Assembly (NCBI RefSeq): GCF_023715685.1
Contig: NZ_JAMBOQ010000001.1
Location: 186,001-250,000, forward strand
DNA: 64,000 nt
Reading direction: 5' to 3'
Origin: Priestia aryabhattai
Lineage (GTDB): Bacteria; Bacillota; Bacilli; Bacillales; Bacillaceae_H
Under the pieces are notes generated by a model. That model was not told the origin of the DNA. It saw nothing but the letters and a program-made list of their open reading frames with translations, and searched no databases. Position numbers and translations under genes: made by a program. The stretch's first letter is position 1, and each line of letters opens with the position of its first letter. Positions 32,529-42,608 of the stretch are shown here, one piece after another.

Positions 32529-32957
32529 ATGTTTTCACTGCGCGGCGATGCTCATAAAGTCTACCTTAAATTAAAAAAAGCGGCTCATCAAAACCAAAAT
32601 ACAGAAGAAATTGGTGAATTAGCGGAGATGGAAGAAATTCGGCAGCTTTACCTTACGCTCGACAGCGCTACTTTACGAAAAGTTTATTACCGAATGACCA
32701 AAGAAAAAAACGGCTCAGGAGTCATTCCCATCCTTGTTTCTGCCTTGCCTTGGCTCTTTTTTTTATTTTCTCAGCGGCTGCAGCAATTTTTATTTCACGA
32801 CGGCAGCTGGCTTTGGATTATTTTTGTGCTGCTGTATGTTTTTATTCTCATTCCAAGCGTCATCCTTCATTTTCATGAACAATCGTGGGCTTCTGTTCAT
32901 ATTGAAATTATTCAAGACATTTTAAAAGAACGTGAAAAAGAGCCGAAACCCCTTTGA
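32529..32957 (+). CDS. small membrane protein, unknown
   Basis: 142 residues from ATG 32529, chosen because GGGAGG lies seven bases upstream; the frame is open from 32337 but that part has no site. N-terminal cytosolic helical part (RGDAHKVYLKLKKAAHQNQN, MEEIRQLYLTLDSATLRKVY), then two transmembrane helices (about 70-88 and 98-118) and a charged end. Function unknown. Its terminator follows directly. Confidence 0.6.
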   Translation: MFSLRGDAHKVYLKLKKAAHQNQNTEEIGELAEMEEIRQLYLTLDSATLRKVYYRMTKEKNGSGVIPILVSALPWLFFLFSQRLQQFLFHDGSWLWIIFVLLYVFILIPSVILHFHEQSWASVHIEIIQDILKEREKEPKPL

Positions 32958-32974
32958 GGTCCGGCTGTTTTTTA
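32941..32974 (+). terminator. intrinsic terminator
   Basis: AGCCG...ACC...GGT..CGGCT stem overlapping the stop codon, then GTTTTTT. It lies between convergent genes. Confidence 0.75.
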
Positions 32975-32978
32975 CCTA

Positions 32979-33629
32979 TTATGAAATAGCTTGTCTGCTT
33001 TCTACGTCGCGACCTAACTTTCTTTTGATACGCTGCAGTGCATTGTCAATTGACTTAACGTGCGTATTTAGTTCTTTCGAAATTTCAGCGTACGAATGAC
33101 CGTCCATATACAGCGTCAGTGCTTTTCTTTCCAATTCACTAAGTGTTTCCGCAATTTTTAACTCGCGGTCTTCCACTTTTTCTTGATGAATCAGCACCGC
33201 TTCCGGATTAGCAATTTGATCACCAGGAATCATATCCATCAGCGTATAGTTCGATTCTTCATCATACAGAGGCTTGTCCAATGAAATGTAAGAATTTAAC
33301 GGACCGTGCTTTTGACGAGTAGCCGTTTTGATTGCCGTAATGATTTGTCTTGTGATGCATAGCTCCGCAAACCCTTTAAAAGATGTTAACTTGTCTTCGT
33401 TAAAGTCGCGAATCGCTTTGTACAGTCCAATCATTCCTTCTTGGACGATATCTTCTTTTTCAGCACCAATCAAAAAGTATTTTCTTGCTTTTCCCCTGAC
33501 AAGATTTTGATACTTGTTGATTAAATACTCCAATGATTTTTCATCTCCACTATGAACCATTTCAACCAAAACATGATCTTCTAACATAGCATAATTTTGA
33601 ACTTTTTCAATTACGATGCCTACACTCAC
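32979..33629 (-). CDS. sigma-H-like RNA polymerase sigma factor (paralogue)
   Basis: 216 residues, closely similar to SigH (Spo0H) along its whole length: KYFLIGAEKEDIVQEGMIGL, LTSFKGFAELCITRQIITAI, KTATRQKHGPLNSYISLDKP and the region-4 end HVKSIDNALQRIKRKLGRD. SigH drives stationary-phase and early sporulation genes. The canonical sigH sits next to rpmG-secE-nusG, which are absent here, and the N-terminus (MSVGIVIEKVQNYAML) and linker differ, so this looks like a second SigH-type factor. ATG or upstream GTG possible; AGTGTAACGGGGGGATATG precedes. Confidence 0.85.
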   Translation of the reverse strand: MSVGIVIEKVQNYAMLEDHVLVEMVHSGDEKSLEYLINKYQNLVRGKARKYFLIGAEKEDIVQEGMIGLYKAIRDFNEDKLTSFKGFAELCITRQIITAIKTATRQKHGPLNSYISLDKPLYDEESNYTLMDMIPGDQIANPEAVLIHQEKVEDRELKIAETLSELERKALTLYMDGHSYAEISKELNTHVKSIDNALQRIKRKLGRDVESRQAIS

Positions 33630-34013
33630 TCATATCCCCCCGTTACACTTAGTTGAGTTTTGATGTGTTCTAAACTGATGCATGATCTACTTGTTACGAC
33701 GCTACTGCAATACGGTCCAGAAACGCAAAAAGCGTACAGAGTAAACTGTCGCTTTCCTCTCTCACTTTATGCTCCCCTGCATCTTTCTATAATCTATTAT
33801 AAAAGAGTATAACCGATAAAAATCAAAAAGGTTGTCGAAATATGAAAGTGTTTGCAAAAAAAATCAATTTTTATAGAAAATTCACACAAATCATTTTATT
33901 ATTTCATATAGTGACAGCAATCCGGAAAAAAAGCAATAAAAAATACTTCCATATAAAATAAACTTACTCAAGCAGAGTAAGTCGAAGTTGCAGATGATGC
34001 TGCGCATATAGGA
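33630..34013. other. gene-free stretch upstream of the sigma-H-like gene
   Basis: No gene visible. It contains the likely promoter region of the sigma gene, and a short dyad ACTTACTC-AAGCA-GAGTAAGT near 33962. TGAAAGTGTTTGCA near 33841 is a weak cre-like match with two mismatches. Confidence 0.4.
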
Positions 34014-34163
34014 TTAGTTGCCTTCCGGCTTATCAGCATTTTTTGTTCCTTTGCTTTTATAAGGCTTTGCATTTTTCTTCTTTTTTGCACTCGCCTGCCA
34101 GCGGTTCCATCCTTTTTTACCGGTGCCTCGCTCCGTGCCGCCTTTACCTTTTGCTTTACTCAT
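34014..34163 (-). CDS. DUF3934 family small basic protein
   Basis: 49 residues from ATG 34163, with ACGGAGGAATACTT upstream; the longer frame to 34217 lacks a site and would cross a terminator. Extremely basic (KAKGKGGTERGTGKKGWNRW, then SAKKKKNAKPYKSKG), as in the short DUF3934 proteins of Bacillus. Probably RNA- or ribosome-associated; function unknown. Downstream of a cold-shock gene on the same strand. Confidence 0.75.
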   Translation of the reverse strand: MSKAKGKGGTERGTGKKGWNRWQASAKKKKNAKPYKSKGTKNADKPEGN

Positions 34164-34200
34164 AAGTATTCCTCCGTTACCTGCGTGTTTGCTACAATAA

Positions 34201-34234
34201 AAAAAGACCCCGTCCAAAGTCGGAGTCTTTTTTG
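34201..34234 (-). terminator. terminator of the cold-shock gene
   Basis: Reverse strand AAAAAGACTCCG-ACTTTGGA-CGGGGTCTTTTT with further T. Confidence 0.8.
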
Positions 34235-34246
34235 GATTGCATAAAA

Positions 34247-34447
34247 TTATGCTTTCACAACGTTAGCAGCTTGTGCACCGCGTTGACCTTGCTCGATGTC
34301 GAAAGTCACTTTTTGACCTTCGTCTAAAGATTTGAATCCGTCGCCTTGAATTGCGCTGAAATGTACGAATACATCTTCTCCGCCTTCAATTTCGATGAAA
34401 CCGAAACCTTTTTCTGCATTAAACCATTTTACTGTACCTTCAGTCAT
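34247..34447 (-). CDS. cold-shock protein (CspB/CspC type)
   Basis: 66 residues, a complete cold-shock domain: [17 protein letters not shown] (RNP1) and [16 protein letters not shown] (RNP2), ending ANVVKA. It binds single-stranded RNA/DNA and melts secondary structure at low temperature. GGAGGAAATAGT precedes the ATG, and the leader (34448-34480) contains GTGGAGTAATTCCACC, a hairpin just before the ribosome site. Long AT-rich leaders are typical for csp genes. Confidence 0.95.
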   Translation of the reverse strand: MTEGTVKWFNAEKGFGFIEIEGGEDVFVHFSAIQGDGFKSLDEGQKVTFDIEQGQRGAQAANVVKA

Positions 34448-34766
34448 ACTATTTCCTCCAGTGGTGGAATTACTCCACGCATATATTACTACCCTTGCTC
34501 AATCGTACTATTTCCAGATAAAAATTTCTATTGAAGAATATTTCTCTTCTTTCAATTTCATACCGAACAAAAATAATTAACCTTAGTGTAACATATCAAT
34601 TTAGAAATAGCAAGTTTCTGTTCTAAGACAGGCTTTACACTAATTATGTATCTGCTAAAAGCCTCTGGGACAGCTTTGAGGCTAACAACATTTCTGAATC
34701 GTGATGCGGCATAAGGCTTTTTCATTCAGCAATATGTATCATCTTCACAAAAAAACTTTTATTTAA
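34448..34766. other. csp leader/promoter and gene-free DNA
   Basis: Holds the leader of the csp gene on the reverse strand. AGCCTC-N12-GAGGCT (34660-34683) with a short T-run on the reverse strand is a weak terminator candidate but is far from any upstream stop. No gene. Confidence 0.4.
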
Positions 34767-35327
34767 TCAATTTGTTTTCTTCTCATTCCAGAGCCTTGTA
34801 ATGGAACCTTTCTTCTTTTCAAGATCGATTTGATACACATCGGGGTTCGTTAAACGAGACCATTCATCAAATCCAAACTTCGGATCAAAATACCTCAGGA
34901 TTAACGTCATCAAATTGCCGTGGGTAACAAACAGAATCGTTTCCTCTTTTTCATTCATTACTTCTTCAAGCAGCTCCAAGGCGCGGGCTGTGGCTTCTTT
35001 CGTCGATTCCCCTCCTTCTACCTTAAAGTCTATATCATCAAACGTTCTCTTTAATACTTCCATCCAGTTTGAAAGAGACTGTCCGCTTAAACGTCTTTCT
35101 TCTAGCCTTGCATCTATATGGAGAGGCAGACCGGTTTCTTTTGCATAAGGTTCAATCGTTTGTACGGCTCGTTTGTACGAACTTGAAATAATTTTATCAA
35201 CGGGATAGCTTAGCTCGTTCAAATAATCCATTAACTGCCGTGCTTGCTGTATGCCTTGTCCTGTCAGTGATGCTTTTGCTTCTTGTCCTTCTGCTTCACA
35301 ATGCCTAACTAATAAAAAAGTTTTCAT
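34767..35327 (-). CDS. histidine phosphatase family protein
   Basis: 186 residues. Phosphoglycerate-mutase-like fold with the RHC variant of the usual RHG/RHA signature: TFLLVRHCEAEGQ (catalytic His), SSSYKRAVQTIEP, LEERRLSGQ and FVTHGNLMTLILRYF (second His). Acts on small phosphate esters; the substrate is unknown. ATG with GGAAAGTGA upstream. The RHCEAEG form is seen in a Bacillus subgroup of this family. Confidence 0.88.
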   Translation of the reverse strand: MKTFLLVRHCEAEGQEAKASLTGQGIQQARQLMDYLNELSYPVDKIISSSYKRAVQTIEPYAKETGLPLHIDARLEERRLSGQSLSNWMEVLKRTFDDIDFKVEGGESTKEATARALELLEEVMNEKEETILFVTHGNLMTLILRYFDPKFGFDEWSRLTNPDVYQIDLEKKKGSITRLWNEKKTN

Positions 35328-35423
35328 TCACTTTCCTCCTCACACAATAAAATAACCATTAATTACAAAATAAGATAATAATAGTATATAATGATACGTG
35401 ATTTATAGCTAAGGAGGAACCAC

Positions 35424-36098
35424 ATGATTCGTGAACGATCACTTTTTACAAAAGGACTCATCTTTTTACTAGCTGTTTTTATTTTAAACATCCCTTTCCC
35501 TAACTCAACGCCGCTCAGTCATTCTGTCTTTTCCTTTTTAGGCCTTCCCATCTATGGAGATGAAGAAACAATGACGGGAATTCAATACGCTAGCAATGCG
35601 TGGGGAATTATACTTTTAATTGGTCTTTTTGCACTTTACAAAAGTTTAAATTGTCATCGTTTAAAACTAACGATTTTAGCTGCGTTTATTGCTATATCGG
35701 GTCCTGGTCATATGGTTGAAGCCGTACAAAAGACCGTGTTACCAGGAATGTATGCCATTTCTTACGACGCTGAAAACAGCATTTGTACATTTGAAATGAA
35801 TAAAAAAGAAACCGTATTAACAGGCTCCTGTGACCTTTCATTTGAAAATCACAGCTCAAAACCCATTACGTTTGAAGCAGCACTGGATGAGCGCTCCTAT
35901 TTTAAAGAAGATACTCCTTTTTTACTTATGATGAATAAGCCTAGACCTCATACTGTTACGTTGGAACCAAAGGCGTATCAAACTGTCGAAATCACTTCAT
36001 CTGTCAAAGTGGCAGACTTTCCTGCTAAAATCTCTATGAGTGAAATAAACGGCTTTCATGTAAACATTTATCAAAACGGGAAAAAGCGTTATTTATAA
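35424..36098 (+). CDS. hypothetical membrane protein
   Basis: 224 residues, AAGGAGGAACCAC before the ATG. Three hydrophobic helices in the first 100 residues (about 9-27, 55-70, 82-95), then an extracellular-type beta-rich part with a repeated VTLEPKAYQTVEI/ITFEAALDE pattern that resembles an immunoglobulin-like domain. ENSICTFEMNKKETVLTGSC contains two cysteines about 18 apart that might form a disulfide. Function unknown. Own terminator. Confidence 0.65.
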   Translation: MIRERSLFTKGLIFLLAVFILNIPFPNSTPLSHSVFSFLGLPIYGDEETMTGIQYASNAWGIILLIGLFALYKSLNCHRLKLTILAAFIAISGPGHMVEAVQKTVLPGMYAISYDAENSICTFEMNKKETVLTGSCDLSFENHSSKPITFEAALDERSYFKEDTPFLLMMNKPRPHTVTLEPKAYQTVEITSSVKVADFPAKISMSEINGFHVNIYQNGKKRYL

Positions 36099-36104
36099 GC
36101 ATTG

Positions 36105-36131
36105 AAAAAAGCCCTCTTATAGGGCTTTTTA
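36105..36131 (+). terminator. intrinsic terminator
   Basis: AAAAAAGCCCT-CTTAT-AGGGCTTTTT, seven bases after the stop cod­on. Confidence 0.85.
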
Positions 36132-36141
36132 AATGAGTGAA

Positions 36142-36255
36142 TTACCAGCCAAAGCCTCCGCCGTAGCAGCTGCAGCCGATAATCACTAATAAAATAAATA
36201 ATACAACTAATAAAGCAAAACCAGATCCATGACCATATCCAGCGTTTCCAGACAT
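36142..36255 (-). CDS. YjcZ-family sporulation peptide
   Basis: 37 residues from ATG 36255 (AAGGAAGTG upstream): a Gly-rich start ([11 protein letters not shown]), a single hydrophobic helix [18 protein letters not shown] and the typical YGGGFGW end. This is the YjcZ/YhfH-like family of tiny sporulation proteins, usually in several copies per spore former. Function unknown. Confidence 0.88.
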   Translation of the reverse strand: MSGNAGYGHGSGFALLVVLFILLVIIGCSCYGGGFGW

Positions 36256-36592
36256 ACGAACACTTCCTTTTCTTTAGTTACTCTTTCCTCAAGGAAAATG
36301 CTGTTTGCATTTCGCTTGAGTTGGATTATCTTATGCCTGAACACGCCGTTTTGACTCTGTTTTTTTACTTTTTCTTTATCCTCATGATGATGCACGTTAG
36401 CAATAGAGAGAAAAAAACAACAAAACTAAGGTGAATGTACGAGACATCTAGCTTTTAATAGCTGTACTTAGTTTGAGTGTGAACACGGTTTATGCCCAAA
36501 GTCATCCTATATTAATGAAAAAGATGGTCCAAGCGGCAAAAACAAAGAGTGATAAAATGCGCTGATGCACTTTCTTCAACTCTGTATCATCT

Positions 36593-37465
36593 TTATTTTT
36601 TGATAACTGGAACCCATATCTCACTTTTAAAAACTGGTACTGTGGTATCCTTGCTTTCGTTCCATAGGATTTCTGGCCCTTCTACTTGTTCATAGTTAGA
36701 GGATGGAAACCACTCTGCATAAATTCGTCCCCACACGTTTTGAAGCGTATCTGGAAACGGCCCAACTGCTTCGAATACTGCCCACGTTAAAGCTGGCACT
36801 TCAAGTTTTTTGAAACCCTCTGGACATTTATTCGTCGTTGCTGCACCAATATAATGATCAAGCTCGCCTTTTTCATCCATTCTCCCTTCAGAAAAATGAA
36901 TGGACGCACTAATCAACCCGGATGGTTCAACATTTGAAATTTTTTTAAGTCTGTGAATGGTATCATGATCTAAGCTCTCCCACATAGCACGAATCCTCGG
37001 GTTCACGCCATGAAAAATGATTGGTACTCTCTCCATGATTCCCACAATACGAAATGCTTCTTTTTTTTCAATTCTATAGTTCATTTCGCTTCCTCCTTTA
37101 ACAGATAACTGAAAGGTCATCGCTGGATACGCTTTAAGTGAATGGCCCTCTTCTCTAGCCTCTGAAGGAGTTAGACCATGCAATTTCTGAAATGCTCTTG
37201 TGAAAGAATCCGGTGAGCTATATCCATATTTGACAGCGATATCGATGACTTTTTTCTCATCATTTTTAAGATCAAAAGCTGCTAAAGTTAAACGTCTGCG
37301 ACGAATATACTCCGAGAGCGGTACACCTGCTAGAAATGAAAACATTCGTTTGAAATGATACTCTGAACAATACGCACGCTTTGCTGCTTCTTTAAAGTCA
37401 ATGTTTTGAGCGAGATTTTTTTCAATATAACGTAACGCTTCGTTTAATCCTTTAAGCATATCCAT
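36593..37465 (-). CDS. AraC-family regulator with GyrI-like effector domain
   Basis: 290 residues. N-terminal double HTH ([20 protein letters not shown], and [20 protein letters not shown] then GLTPSEAR), linked to a C-terminal GyrI/BmrR-like effector-binding domain from about 128 ([51 protein letters not shown]). Such regulators sense hydrophobic cations or other small ligands. GGGAGGTCAAGTAA before ATG. No obvious target gene adjacent. The stretch 36256-36592 contains nothing convincing. Confidence 0.9.
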   Translation of the reverse strand: MDMLKGLNEALRYIEKNLAQNIDFKEAAKRAYCSEYHFKRMFSFLAGVPLSEYIRRRRLTLAAFDLKNDEKKVIDIAVKYGYSSPDSFTRAFQKLHGLTPSEAREEGHSLKAYPAMTFQLSVKGGSEMNYRIEKKEAFRIVGIMERVPIIFHGVNPRIRAMWESLDHDTIHRLKKISNVEPSGLISASIHFSEGRMDEKGELDHYIGAATTNKCPEGFKKLEVPALTWAVFEAVGPFPDTLQNVWGRIYAEWFPSSNYEQVEGPEILWNESKDTTVPVFKSEIWVPVIKK

Positions 37466-37574
37466 TTACTTGACCTCCCTTATGTTAAGAATAGCAGGAT
37501 ACAAATATCACTGTCCGACATTCCGTGCACAGATATGCAGGGTGCTTTGTTTCTAGTTTATACAAGTTCTCTAA

Positions 37575-37606
37575 AAACAAAAGAACCCTCTAAGGGTTCT
37601 TTCAGC
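37575..37606 (-). terminator. terminator of the permease gene
   Basis: AAAAGAACCC-TCTA-AGGGTTCTTT; reverse strand continues TTTTG. Abuts the permease stop codon. Confidence 0.7.
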
Positions 37607-37611
37607 TCCTT

Positions 37612-39000
37612 TTATTTAACTAGCTTATGACTCTCAGAAGATGCAACTTCCGTGCGCTTACCGATACCAAGTACATAGTAACTCAGCACGACAATCGCTA
37701 AAAAGATAATGCCGACAATCAGCGATATGCGCGTTTCGTCGTTAAACCACATACCTACAAGCACCATAAGTAAAAAAGCAATCGTTACATAGTTTGTCAT
37801 AGGGGCAAAAGGCATTTTAAATGGATGTTGATCCATCGCCGCTCCTTTTGCTTTTCGAAAACGCATTTGACTGATAAGAATCACAAACCACGGAATCATA
37901 CCTGGAAGCACGCTCGCACTGTACACGTACACAAAAACGTTTGGCGGTGCAATATAATTTAAGATAACGCCCGCTGCTAAGCCGATCATCACCGCAACGG
38001 TACTATAAATAGGCACTCCGTTTCGAGAAACCTTTGTAAAAAACGCTGGAGCCTGTCCATTCACACCTAACGTATAAAGCATACGTCCTGCGCTGAAAAT
38101 TCCGCTGTTGCACCCAGACATTGCCGCTGTGATGACAACAAAGTTAATAATTCCTGCAGCTGCTGTAATTCCTACTTTAGCAAATGTAGAAACAAACGGA
38201 CTGCCGAGCGAATCCAGCTCGTTCCACGGATACACCGTTACAATCACAAAGATGGCGCCGATATAAAAAATTAAAATACGCCAAATCAAGCTTTGAATTG
38301 CACTTGTTAACGTTTTTTTAGGGTCTTTTGCTTCTCCTGCTGTAATTCCAATAAGCTCTACTCCTTGATATGCAGCAATAACAAGCGACAGAGCAAAGAA
38401 AAAGCCTGACCATCCGCCTGTAAAGAAACCGCGGTTTGCCCACAAATTCGACAGTCCAAGCGCTTCTCCGCCGTTTCCAAGACCGAAGAAAATAAGGCCA
38501 AGACCAGCAATAATCATGAGAACAATCGTCACGATTTTAATCATCGCAAACCAAAATTCAAACTCTCCGAAGGATTTCACCGAAATTAAATTTGCCGCAC
38601 CGAGAATGATCATCGCAACAATTCCCGGAACCCACGCCGGCAAATGCGGGAACCAGTACTGCACGTAAGCTCCGACGGCAATAATTTCTGCCATGCCGAC
38701 AATCACCCATTGAAACCAGTTGCTCCAAGCCGTGATGTAGCCAGCTAACGGATGAATATATTTATGGCCAAATGTCGCAAATGAACCCGTACTTGGCTCT
38801 AAGTAAAGCATCTCACCCATTGCACGCATAATAAAGAAAATAAAAACGCCGCAAATGGCATACGCAAGCAGGACGGATGGCCCCGTCCATTTAATCGTGC
38901 TCGCTGAACCCATGAATAACCCTACGCCAATTGTTCCTCCAAGGGCAATCATTTGAATATGACGAGATTCAAGCCCTCTTTTTAACTCTTTGTTTGCCAA
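37612..39000 (-). CDS. amino-acid permease (APC superfamily, AAT family)
   Basis: 462 residues, twelve helices. The APC consensus is present: [60 protein letters not shown] and [15 protein letters not shown]. Proton-coupled uptake of a neutral amino acid is expected; relatives in B. subtilis include YbxG and AapA. GGAGGAAGTGA upstream of ATG 39000. Forty bp after the second permease on the same strand, without a terminator between them, so probably one operon. Confidence 0.88.
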   Translation of the reverse strand: MANKELKRGLESRHIQMIALGGTIGVGLFMGSASTIKWTGPSVLLAYAICGVFIFFIMRAMGEMLYLEPSTGSFATFGHKYIHPLAGYITAWSNWFQWVIVGMAEIIAVGAYVQYWFPHLPAWVPGIVAMIILGAANLISVKSFGEFEFWFAMIKIVTIVLMIIAGLGLIFFGLGNGGEALGLSNLWANRGFFTGGWSGFFFALSLVIAAYQGVELIGITAGEAKDPKKTLTSAIQSLIWRILIFYIGAIFVIVTVYPWNELDSLGSPFVSTFAKVGITAAAGIINFVVITAAMSGCNSGIFSAGRMLYTLGVNGQAPAFFTKVSRNGVPIYSTVAVMIGLAAGVILNYIAPPNVFVYVYSASVLPGMIPWFVILISQMRFRKAKGAAMDQHPFKMPFAPMTNYVTIAFLLMVLVGMWFNDETRISLIVGIIFLAIVVLSYYVLGIGKRTEVASSESHKLVK

Positions 39001-39040
39001 TTCACTTCCTCCTAGCCACTACTGATGGTTTTCTCTTCTA

Positions 39041-40435
39041 TTAAGAAATTCTTTTATTCCCCTGTCCTGATAGGGAACTATTATCTTTTTTCTTTTTCAT
39101 AAAGAAGTACGAACACACTACAAATACTGCAATCAGCAGCGTGAGATAAAACTGAGTGCGAAGTGAATCAATAAATGCCATCGCAATAAAGATACTTGTG
39201 ATCGCCGCGATCGTTCCATACGTTAAATAAGGAAATAGCCACATTCTGATTTTTAAGGCTTCCGGCTTTTCTTTTTCGTATTTTTTTCTCATGCGAAGCT
39301 GCGAAAAAGCAATAACAAGGTACACAAGAAGCGCTACGCCTCCCGATGCGTTTACTAAAAATAAAAAGATTTTATCAGGTGAAAGATAGTTAAAGCCAAC
39401 GCTGATGTAAGAAATCACGGTACACCCTACAATGGCATTAAACGGAATGCCTTTTTTATTCACTTTCAAAAACATGCGCGGCGCGTCTCCTTTTTGCGCC
39501 ATTGAGTACAGCATACGAGAACTCGTGTATAGACCTGAATTTAAGCAAGACAAAACGGCAGTCAGTACGATAAAGTTCATAATTTGAGCCGCTGCAGGGA
39601 CGTTTACTAGCTCTAAAATCGAAACGAACGGACTTTTCATCAAGCTTGAAGAATCCCATGGAAGAATAGTTACCAAGATTAAAATTGACCCAAGATAAAA
39701 AAATAAAATACGATAAATAACGGTATTTGTTGCGATGGTGATCGCTCGTTCAGGCTGAGCTGATTCTCCAGCCGCTGTTGCGACAATTTCTGTTCCCATA
39801 AAAGAAAACATTACAATCGCCACTCCTAAAAAGACAGAGCTGATTCCGTTTGGAAGAAATCCGCCTCTATGAAGAAGGTTCGACGCTCCTGGAGACTCTA
39901 CTCCCGGTATTAAACCGAGGATAATCGCTCCTCCTAAAAGTAAAAACAGCACTAAACTAACCACTTTAATGAGTGAAAACCAATATTCAAATTCACCAAA
40001 CGATTTAACAGAGTATAAGTTCGTTAAAGTTAATAAAAATGTTAGGATCAGACTCACACCCCAAGATGGTAAAGACGGAAACCAATATTGAATAATAGTT
40101 GAACCGGCAATCGCTTCAACTGCAATAACAATGACCCAGAAAAACCAGTATAGCCAGCCGATTGTGTAGCCGGCCCACGGCCCAAGCGCTTCTCTGGCGT
40201 ATGTGGCGAACGAGCCGCTCGAAGGATTAGCTGTAGACATTTCTCCCAGCATTCGCATAACTAAAATCACCAGTAAACCGGCAAACGCGTATGAAAAGAT
40301 GGAACCTGGACCTGCTGCGTTAATGAGCGATCCGCTTCCAATGAACAAACCAGCACCAATGATTCCTCCTAAAGAAATCATAGTTATGTGTCGAATTTTT
40401 AATTCTTTTTTTAACTCAGGCGGTTGATGACTCAT
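39041..40435 (-). CDS. amino-acid permease (APC superfamily, GabP-like)
   Basis: 464 residues from ATG 40435, chosen because AAGGAGGATTTTAAC precedes it. Same family as the next gene but clearly different: RHITMISLGGIIGAGLFIGS, NPSSGSFATYAREALGPWAG, FMGTEIVATAAGESAQPERA and CLNSGLYTSSRMLYSM. Resembles GABA/gamma-aminobutyrate and related permeases. Position upstream of proline catabolic genes (divergent) suggests amino-acid scavenging, but the substrate cannot be assigned. Confidence 0.88.
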   Translation of the reverse strand: MSHQPPELKKELKIRHITMISLGGIIGAGLFIGSGSLINAAGPGSIFSYAFAGLLVILVMRMLGEMSTANPSSGSFATYAREALGPWAGYTIGWLYWFFWVIVIAVEAIAGSTIIQYWFPSLPSWGVSLILTFLLTLTNLYSVKSFGEFEYWFSLIKVVSLVLFLLLGGAIILGLIPGVESPGASNLLHRGGFLPNGISSVFLGVAIVMFSFMGTEIVATAAGESAQPERAITIATNTVIYRILFFYLGSILILVTILPWDSSSLMKSPFVSILELVNVPAAAQIMNFIVLTAVLSCLNSGLYTSSRMLYSMAQKGDAPRMFLKVNKKGIPFNAIVGCTVISYISVGFNYLSPDKIFLFLVNASGGVALLVYLVIAFSQLRMRKKYEKEKPEALKIRMWLFPYLTYGTIAAITSIFIAMAFIDSLRTQFYLTLLIAVFVVCSYFFMKKKKDNSSLSGQGNKRIS

Positions 40436-40502
40436 GTTAAAATCCTCCTTATAGGAACCGTCATTTACAGAATTACACGTTCTTCGCATCGCGCGTTAAA
40501 TA

Positions 40503-40516
40503 TGTAAGCCCTTACA
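40503..40516. promoter_or_regulatory. possible cre site upstream of the permease operon
   Basis: TGTAAGCCCTTACA matches TGWAANCGNTNWCA except one central base. 68 bp upstream of the GabP-like start. Functional relevance is inference. Confidence 0.35.
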
Positions 40517-40960
40517 AAAATGTGGACAAATAACTGCTGTTTTCCTACCCTCCCTCTATCTGCACATTCAAATGAAGCCTTCACTTGACTCAAGAGCCAG
40601 CTTCATTCGACAAAAATTACTTTTCGAATTATATGATAATTTATCTTGAACAACTTTGTCTATTGTTTTTTTGAAAAGAAGATCATTTTAATTTACTCAC
40701 GATAAACTCTTTCCTCTACCGTAATTCTTCACTTCAAAACATCTTTTCATATACTTTCCTATGTCCCTTCTTTTGCTTTTTGTTCAAAATCACTATAAAA
40801 ACGAAGGAACAATTGGTTATTTAAACAAAAGTGTTTATTTTTAAAAAATATTGAACATTTTTGTTAAAAAACTATGTACAAAATGATGATTAGGTGATTA
40901 TAATACAGGTATAGGGTGTTGGAATATTAACTATGTTGCAAATTTTCTAAAAAAGGGGAA
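40517..40960. other. divergent promoter region of permeases and proline genes
   Basis: AT-rich with no gene. TTAGGTGATTATAATACAGG near 40890 contains a good -10 (TATAAT) for the proline operon. I could not identify a regulator box. Confidence 0.45.
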
Positions 40961-40966
40961 ATGAAA

Positions 40967-42535
40967 ATGAACACAATGAATATCAACGAAATCAAAAAAT
41001 ACAAACACGAACCTTTCACTGACTTTACGGTTGCAGAAAACAAAGATGCGTTTGAATCTGCATTAGAACTTGTACAATCAGAGCTTGGAAAGGACTATCC
41101 TCTTGTAATTGGCGGGGAATTAATTACAACAGAAGATCAAATTCAGTCAATTAACCCAGCAAATAAAGCAGAAGTTATCGGCCGCGTGTCAAAAGCAGAT
41201 CAAGACCTGGCTGAAAAAGCAATGCAAGCGGCACTTTCTACATTTAATACGTGGAAAAAAGAAGCGCCGGAAGCTCGAGCAGATATTCTTTTCCGCGCAG
41301 CGGACATTATTCGCCGCCGCAAGCATGAATTTTCCGCTTACCTTGTAAAAGAAGCAGGAAAACCATGGAAAGAAGCAGATGCTGATACAGCAGAAGCAAT
41401 CGACTTCCTTGAATACTACGCTCGCCAAATGGTGCAGCTAAAAGACGGCGCGCCTGTTGAAAGCCGCGAAGGTGAAGAAAATAAGTTTAATTACATTCCG
41501 CTTGGTGTCGGCGTTATTATTTCACCGTTTAACTTCCCGTTAGCGATCATGGCTGGAACAGCTGCAGCAGCGATTGTAGCAGGCAATACAGTTCTATTGA
41601 AACCAGCAAACAACACACCGGTTATCGCAGCGAAATTTGTAGAAGTAATGAAAGAAGCTGGCCTTCCAGACGGCGTGTTAAACTACGTACCGGGAAGCGG
41701 AAGCGAAATTGGCGACTATTTAGTAGATCATCCAAAAACACGCTTCGTTTCATTTACAGGTTCTCGTGAAGTAGGCTGCCGCATCTATGAACGCGCAGCA
41801 AAAGTACAGCCTGGTCAAATCTGGTTAAAACGCGTCATTGCTGAAATGGGCGGTAAAGACACAGTGGTTGTGGATAGAGATGCCGATTTAGATTTAGCTG
41901 CTTCTTCTATTGTGTATTCAGCGTTTGGCTTCTCTGGACAAAAGTGTTCAGCAGGCTCTCGTGCGGTTGTTCACCAAGACGTATATGACATCGTTCTTGA
42001 AAAAGCAGTTGCACTGACAAAAACATTAACAATGGGCAGCCCTGAAGATGTGAATACCTATATGGGACCTGTTATTGATCAGGCTTCTTTTAACAAAATT
42101 ACAAAGTACATTGAAATCGGTAAAGAAGAAGGCCGTTTAATGACGGGCGGAGAAGCAGATGATTCAAAAGGCTATTTCATTCAGCCTACGATCATTGCAG
42201 ATGTAGATGAAAAAGCACGTTTAATGCAAGAAGAAATCTTCGGCCCAGTCGTAGCATTCTGCAAAGCACGCGACTTCGATCACATGATGGAAATTGCAAA
42301 CAATACAGACTACGGCTTAACAGGTGCCCTTCTTTCAAATACGCCTGAACACATCGAGCGTGCAAAAGAAGAGTTCCACGTCGGAAACCTTTACTTCAAC
42401 CGCGGTTGTACAGGTGCCATCGTTGGGTACCAGCCGTTTGGCGGATTTAATATGTCAGGAACAGATTCAAAAGCTGGCGGTCCTGATTACTTGATTCTGC
42501 ACCTGCAAGCAAAAACAACAAGCACTACGCTTTAA
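40967..42535 (+). CDS. putC: 1-pyrroline-5-carboxylate dehydrogenase
   Basis: 522 residues from ATG 40967, where AAAGGGG has proper spacing; ATG 40961 is too close. It oxidises glutamate semialdehyde to glutamate with NAD. ALDH motifs: [36 protein letters not shown], the catalytic Glu in [13 protein letters not shown] and Cys in [16 protein letters not shown], and [10 protein letters not shown]. Length and sequence fit the RocA/PutC type. Paired with proline dehydrogenase downstream, so it serves proline breakdown. Confidence 0.92.
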   Translation: MNTMNINEIKKYKHEPFTDFTVAENKDAFESALELVQSELGKDYPLVIGGELITTEDQIQSINPANKAEVIGRVSKADQDLAEKAMQAALSTFNTWKKEAPEARADILFRAADIIRRRKHEFSAYLVKEAGKPWKEADADTAEAIDFLEYYARQMVQLKDGAPVESREGEENKFNYIPLGVGVIISPFNFPLAIMAGTAAAAIVAGNTVLLKPANNTPVIAAKFVEVMKEAGLPDGVLNYVPGSGSEIGDYLVDHPKTRFVSFTGSREVGCRIYERAAKVQPGQIWLKRVIAEMGGKDTVVVDRDADLDLAASSIVYSAFGFSGQKCSAGSRAVVHQDVYDIVLEKAVALTKTLTMGSPEDVNTYMGPVIDQASFNKITKYIEIGKEEGRLMTGGEADDSKGYFIQPTIIADVDEKARLMQEEIFGPVVAFCKARDFDHMMEIANNTDYGLTGALLSNTPEHIERAKEEFHVGNLYFNRGCTGAIVGYQPFGGFNMSGTDSKAGGPDYLILHLQAKTTSTTL

Positions 42536-42542
42536 TACTCAG

Positions 42543-42566
42543 TAGAGCAGCCCTAGGCTGCTCTAT
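42543..42566 (+). other. intercistronic hairpin between putC and putB
   Basis: TAGAGCAGCC-CTA-GGCTGCTCTA directly after the putC stop, without a T-run. It may be a leaky terminator or protect the upstream mRNA, lowering the level of the downstream gene. Confidence 0.6.
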
Positions 42567-42608
42567 CTTAAAACAACAAGGGATTTTTTTCTATAGGGGG
42601 AGATATTT

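Noticed and set aside
36207..36395. 62-codon reverse frame
   Set aside because: Overlaps the YjcZ-type gene in another frame; the YjcZ frame has the ribosome site and known motif.
40915..40960. sigma-54 type promoter before the proline operon (TTGGAA...TTGCA)
   Set aside because: Spacing between the GG and GC elements is 15 instead of 10.
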